A DNA stretch of 64,000 nucleotides. Source: CAZNNH01 sp964574335. GTDB taxonomy: Bacteria; Acidobacteriota; Vicinamibacteria; Fen-336. A program made the position numbers and the translations under genes. The notes below the pieces were generated by a model. The model made no database searches. It worked only from the letters and a program-made list of their open reading frames with translations, and was not told where the DNA came from. The stretch covers positions 1 to 64,000 of the forward strand of contig CAZNNH010000006.1 in the NCBI GenBank assembly GCA_964574335.1, in the 5' to 3' direction. Position 1 is the stretch's first letter. The number at the start of each line of letters is the position of its first letter. Positions 62,290 to 64,000 of this stretch are shown here, piece by piece.

Positions 62290-64000
62290 ATGAGCCGTTC
62301 CTCCATCCTCCTGCGGATGTGTCTCGAAGGCGCCCGGCAACGTGCCGGCGCCCGAGGCATCTGGGTGTTCACCCCGGCGACCGGGGGGGGCACCGCCCCG
62401 CTGTTGATTCGCTGCGGCGACGTCGACGACCTCGGACGTCGGGCCAATGAGGCGGCCATCCATGACCTGTGCCTGGGCGGCCCGCAGCAGCCCGAAGAGG
62501 TCTCACCGATCGAGGAGGTGGAGAGCCCCTGGGCCGAGTGCAGACTGGTCCGCGTGTCGCTGGCGCAGGCGGGGGTGGCGCTCGGTGGGCCGGCCGAGTT
62601 GCCGACCCCCTCCCGCCGCCGGACCGATCGTGGGGAGCTCGCCCCCCCGGCCTTTCCTCCGGTGCTGGTCGGGCTCTGCTTCGCGCCCGGCGCAGCACCA
62701 CCTGCGGGTTTCGGTCTCGTGGAGCCGAGGGATACGGATTGGACCTGGCGGCTGATGATGATCGGTACCCTGGCGGTCCAGCTCCAGCAGGTCTCGGCGG
62801 TTCTCGACGACCCAGTCAGCGGTCTTCCCGGCCGCAGCGAGTTCCTGGCCACCGTGGAGATGGCCCTGGAGGGTGCCCGGGACAGCGGCGAGCCGCTGAC
62901 GCTGCTGCTCGTCAACCCGGACGAGTTCGCCTTCGTCAACGAGCGTTTCGGAGCCGAGGCGGGCGACTCCGTCATCCGGGAGGTGGCCCGCCGACTTCGA
63001 GCCTCCCAGCGCTCCACCGACCTGGTGGCGCGCCACGGGGGGGCCATCTTCGCGACGGCGATGCCGGGAACCCCGATCCAGACCGGAAGGAGCGTGGCCG
63101 AGAAGATCCGGGTCCGCCTCTCCGACGAGCCGTTCCTGGAGGGAGCGCTGCGGCTCGGCTTCAGCGTGGGGGCGACCGCCTTCGACGCGGCGAGCGACCA
63201 GGAGACCGGCGCGATCGAGCTGATCCGCCGGGCCGACCAGGCGCTGTTCGCGGCCAAGCGGGCGGGCGGCAGCCGCGTGGTGACCTGGCAAGAGCGGTGG
63301 GCGGCCGAAGAGGTAGGCGCCCAGGACCGGCTGAGCGGCGTGTTCACCGGGAACATCACTCGGGACTATCGGAAGATGGCGCTGCTGCTGGACACGGTGG
63401 GAGCGATCGCGGCCAGCTCCGACTATCCCGAGCTGGCTGGACAGGTGGTCGAGAACGTCTTCTCGACCCTCCACGCCGAGCGGGTGGGGATCTACCGGAA
63501 GACCGCCGACGGCGAGCTGACCCTCCTCCGCGGGCTCAAGAGGGACCGCGCGACCGACGAGGTCCGCAGCAAGGACACCAGCCTGCTGCTCGACGCGACG
63601 CAGCGAAGGTTGCTCATCCGCGCGGCCGGCGGAGGCCCCCCGTTGAAGGCCTCGACCGAGAAGGCCGCCCCCGACGGCTCGACCTTCGACTCCCTGACCT
63701 GCGTGGTGCCCTTGGCCGCCGGTGGGGTCATCCACGGGTGCCTGATCCTGGAAGGCCGCGCCGACACGATGACGGTCGACGAGTCCGACCTCGACCTGCT
63801 CCGGATGCTGGCGTCCCAGCTCGCCATCGCCTGCGATCGTGCCGGGCTGGCCGAGCAGGAGCGGCGGCGTCAGGAAGCGGAGCGCCGTCGCCTGCAGGAC
63901 GAGCTGGAGCTGCTCCGCGGCGCGCTACAGGAATCCAAGCTCGTCTACAGGTCCGAGGAGATGGAGGCCGCCCTCGGTATCGCCCGGCGGGTGGCGCCGA
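62290..64000 (+). CDS. Sigma-54 activator with degenerate GGDEF and GAF domains (cut by window end)
   Basis: At least 570 residues from ATG 62290. The first 150 are a weakly conserved input region, then residues about 170-330 are a GGDEF-like fold (DDPVSGLPGRSEFL, FVNERFGAEAGDSVI). The active motif is changed to GGAIF (RHGGAIFATAMPG), so it cannot make c-di-GMP, but an RSTD motif five residues upstream retains the inhibitory c-di-GMP binding site. A GAF domain follows (about 63370-63840, CVVPLAAGGVIHGCLILEG), then a coiled coil. The last visible stretch (SEEMEAALGIARRVAP) matches the beginning of a sigma-54 AAA+ domain. The catalytic ATPase and HTH lie beyond the window. Confidence 0.82.
   Translation, partial: MSRSSILLRMCLEGARQRAGARGIWVFTPATGGGTAPLLIRCGDVDDLGRRANEAAIHDLCLGGPQQPEEVSPIEEVESPWAECRLVRVSLAQAGVALGGPAELPTPSRRRTDRGELAPPAFPPVLVGLCFAPGAAPPAGFGLVEPRDTDWTWRLMMIGTLAVQLQQVSAVLDDPVSGLPGRSEFLATVEMALEGARDSGEPLTLLLVNPDEFAFVNERFGAEAGDSVIREVARRLRASQRSTDLVARHGGAIFATAMPGTPIQTGRSVAEKIRVRLSDEPFLEGALRLGFSVGATAFDAASDQETGAIELIRRADQALFAAKRAGGSRVVTWQERWAAEEVGAQDRLSGVFTGNITRDYRKMALLLDTVGAIAASSDYPELAGQVVENVFSTLHAERVGIYRKTADGELTLLRGLKRDRATDEVRSKDTSLLLDATQRRLLIRAAGGGPPLKASTEKAAPDGSTFDSLTCVVPLAAGGVIHGCLILEGRADTMTVDESDLDLLRMLASQLAIACDRAGLAEQERRRQEAERRRLQDELELLRGALQESKLVYRSEEMEAALGIARRVAP

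Noticed and set aside
1..64000. CRISPR arrays, tRNA and rRNA genes, and complete insertion sequences
   Set aside because: No regularly spaced repeats, no tRNA-like T-loop and no transposase domains were found on reading.

Overview
The window is a very GC-rich bacterial chromosome segment. A run of exactly ten Ns at 43684-43693 breaks a gene and shifts its frame, so this is most likely an assembled draft or metagenome scaffold. The gene content suggests an Acidobacteriota-type heterotroph (Thermoanaerobaculia or a related class), but that placement is an inference: a remnant of a carbohydrate-type TonB-dependent receptor, exported glycoside hydrolases and SGNH esterases, a DUF5117-type metalloprotease, Tat-exported sugar isomerase and gluconate-dehydrogenase-type proteins, and several sigma-54 and c-di-GMP regulators. 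No rRNA, tRNA, CRISPR array or intact mobile element was seen.

Layout. 1-2283: end of an unknown gene, a small antisense gene, and an HNH endonuclease gene broken by two frameshifts that carries a 28-bp perfect palindrome. 2284-9140: exported zinc metalloprotease, an ABC ATPase/permease pair, and a sugar:proton symporter. 9147-13273: a small coiled-coil protein, then a PspF-like sigma-54 activator divergent from a 776-residue coiled-coil protein with a receiver-like C-terminus. 13311-18604: exported LacZ-type beta-galactosidase, a small protein, an NAD-dependent epimerase, and a ribbon-helix-helix/MazF-like toxin-antitoxin pair with a palindromic operator. 18810-24721: a tightly overlapping operon of ribose-type ABC transporter, ribokinase and an exported ADP-ribosylglycohydrolase-family enzyme. 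24804-28453: M14-like metallopeptidase, C69 dipeptidase and a YfcC-type carrier. 28454-30613: a decayed TonB-dependent receptor ending in a strong terminator. 30626-33582: Tat-exported sugar isomerase, FHA-GGDEF diguanylate cyclase, and deoxyribose-phosphate aldolase.

33656-39641 is a minus-strand operon of four genes: a fused transporter-like/spermidine-synthase-like/TPR protein, a Tat-exported gluconate-dehydrogenase gamma-type subunit, a GMC flavoprotein, and a membrane-anchored cytochrome with nine heme motifs. 39756-45675 holds an exported protein of unknown function, a sialate O-acetylesterase, and a saccharopine-pathway lysine degradation pair (gap in the first gene). 45686-51989 holds a UDP-galactopyranose-mutase-like flavoprotein with an SGNH hydrolase, divergent from a three-gene operon of corrinoid protein, UroD-type methyltransferase and a histidine kinase with an N-terminal DUF1638-like domain. 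That operon looks like a corrinoid-linked sensory module and is the most interesting locus here. 51944-62133 holds two membrane glycosyltransferases, rhamnose isomerase and rhamnulokinase, an SMP-30 lactonase, an SGNH protein and a LysM lytic transglycosylase. 62290-64000 is the start of a degenerate GGDEF-GAF-sigma-54 regulator cut by the window end.

Much of the window serves sugar and nucleoside-sugar salvage: extracytoplasmic hydrolysis (LacZ, esterases, ADP-ribosylglycohydrolase), uptake (ribose ABC, MFS symporter) and intracellular isomerisation, phosphorylation and cleavage (ribokinase, DeoC, RhaI/RhaB). Amino acid use (M14/C69/YfcC, saccharopine pathway) and respiratory oxidation through the flavoprotein-cytochrome operon complement this. 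Several genes lack a Shine-Dalgarno and instead have a -10-like hexamer ending 5 to 8 nt before the start codon, which suggests leaderless transcripts.
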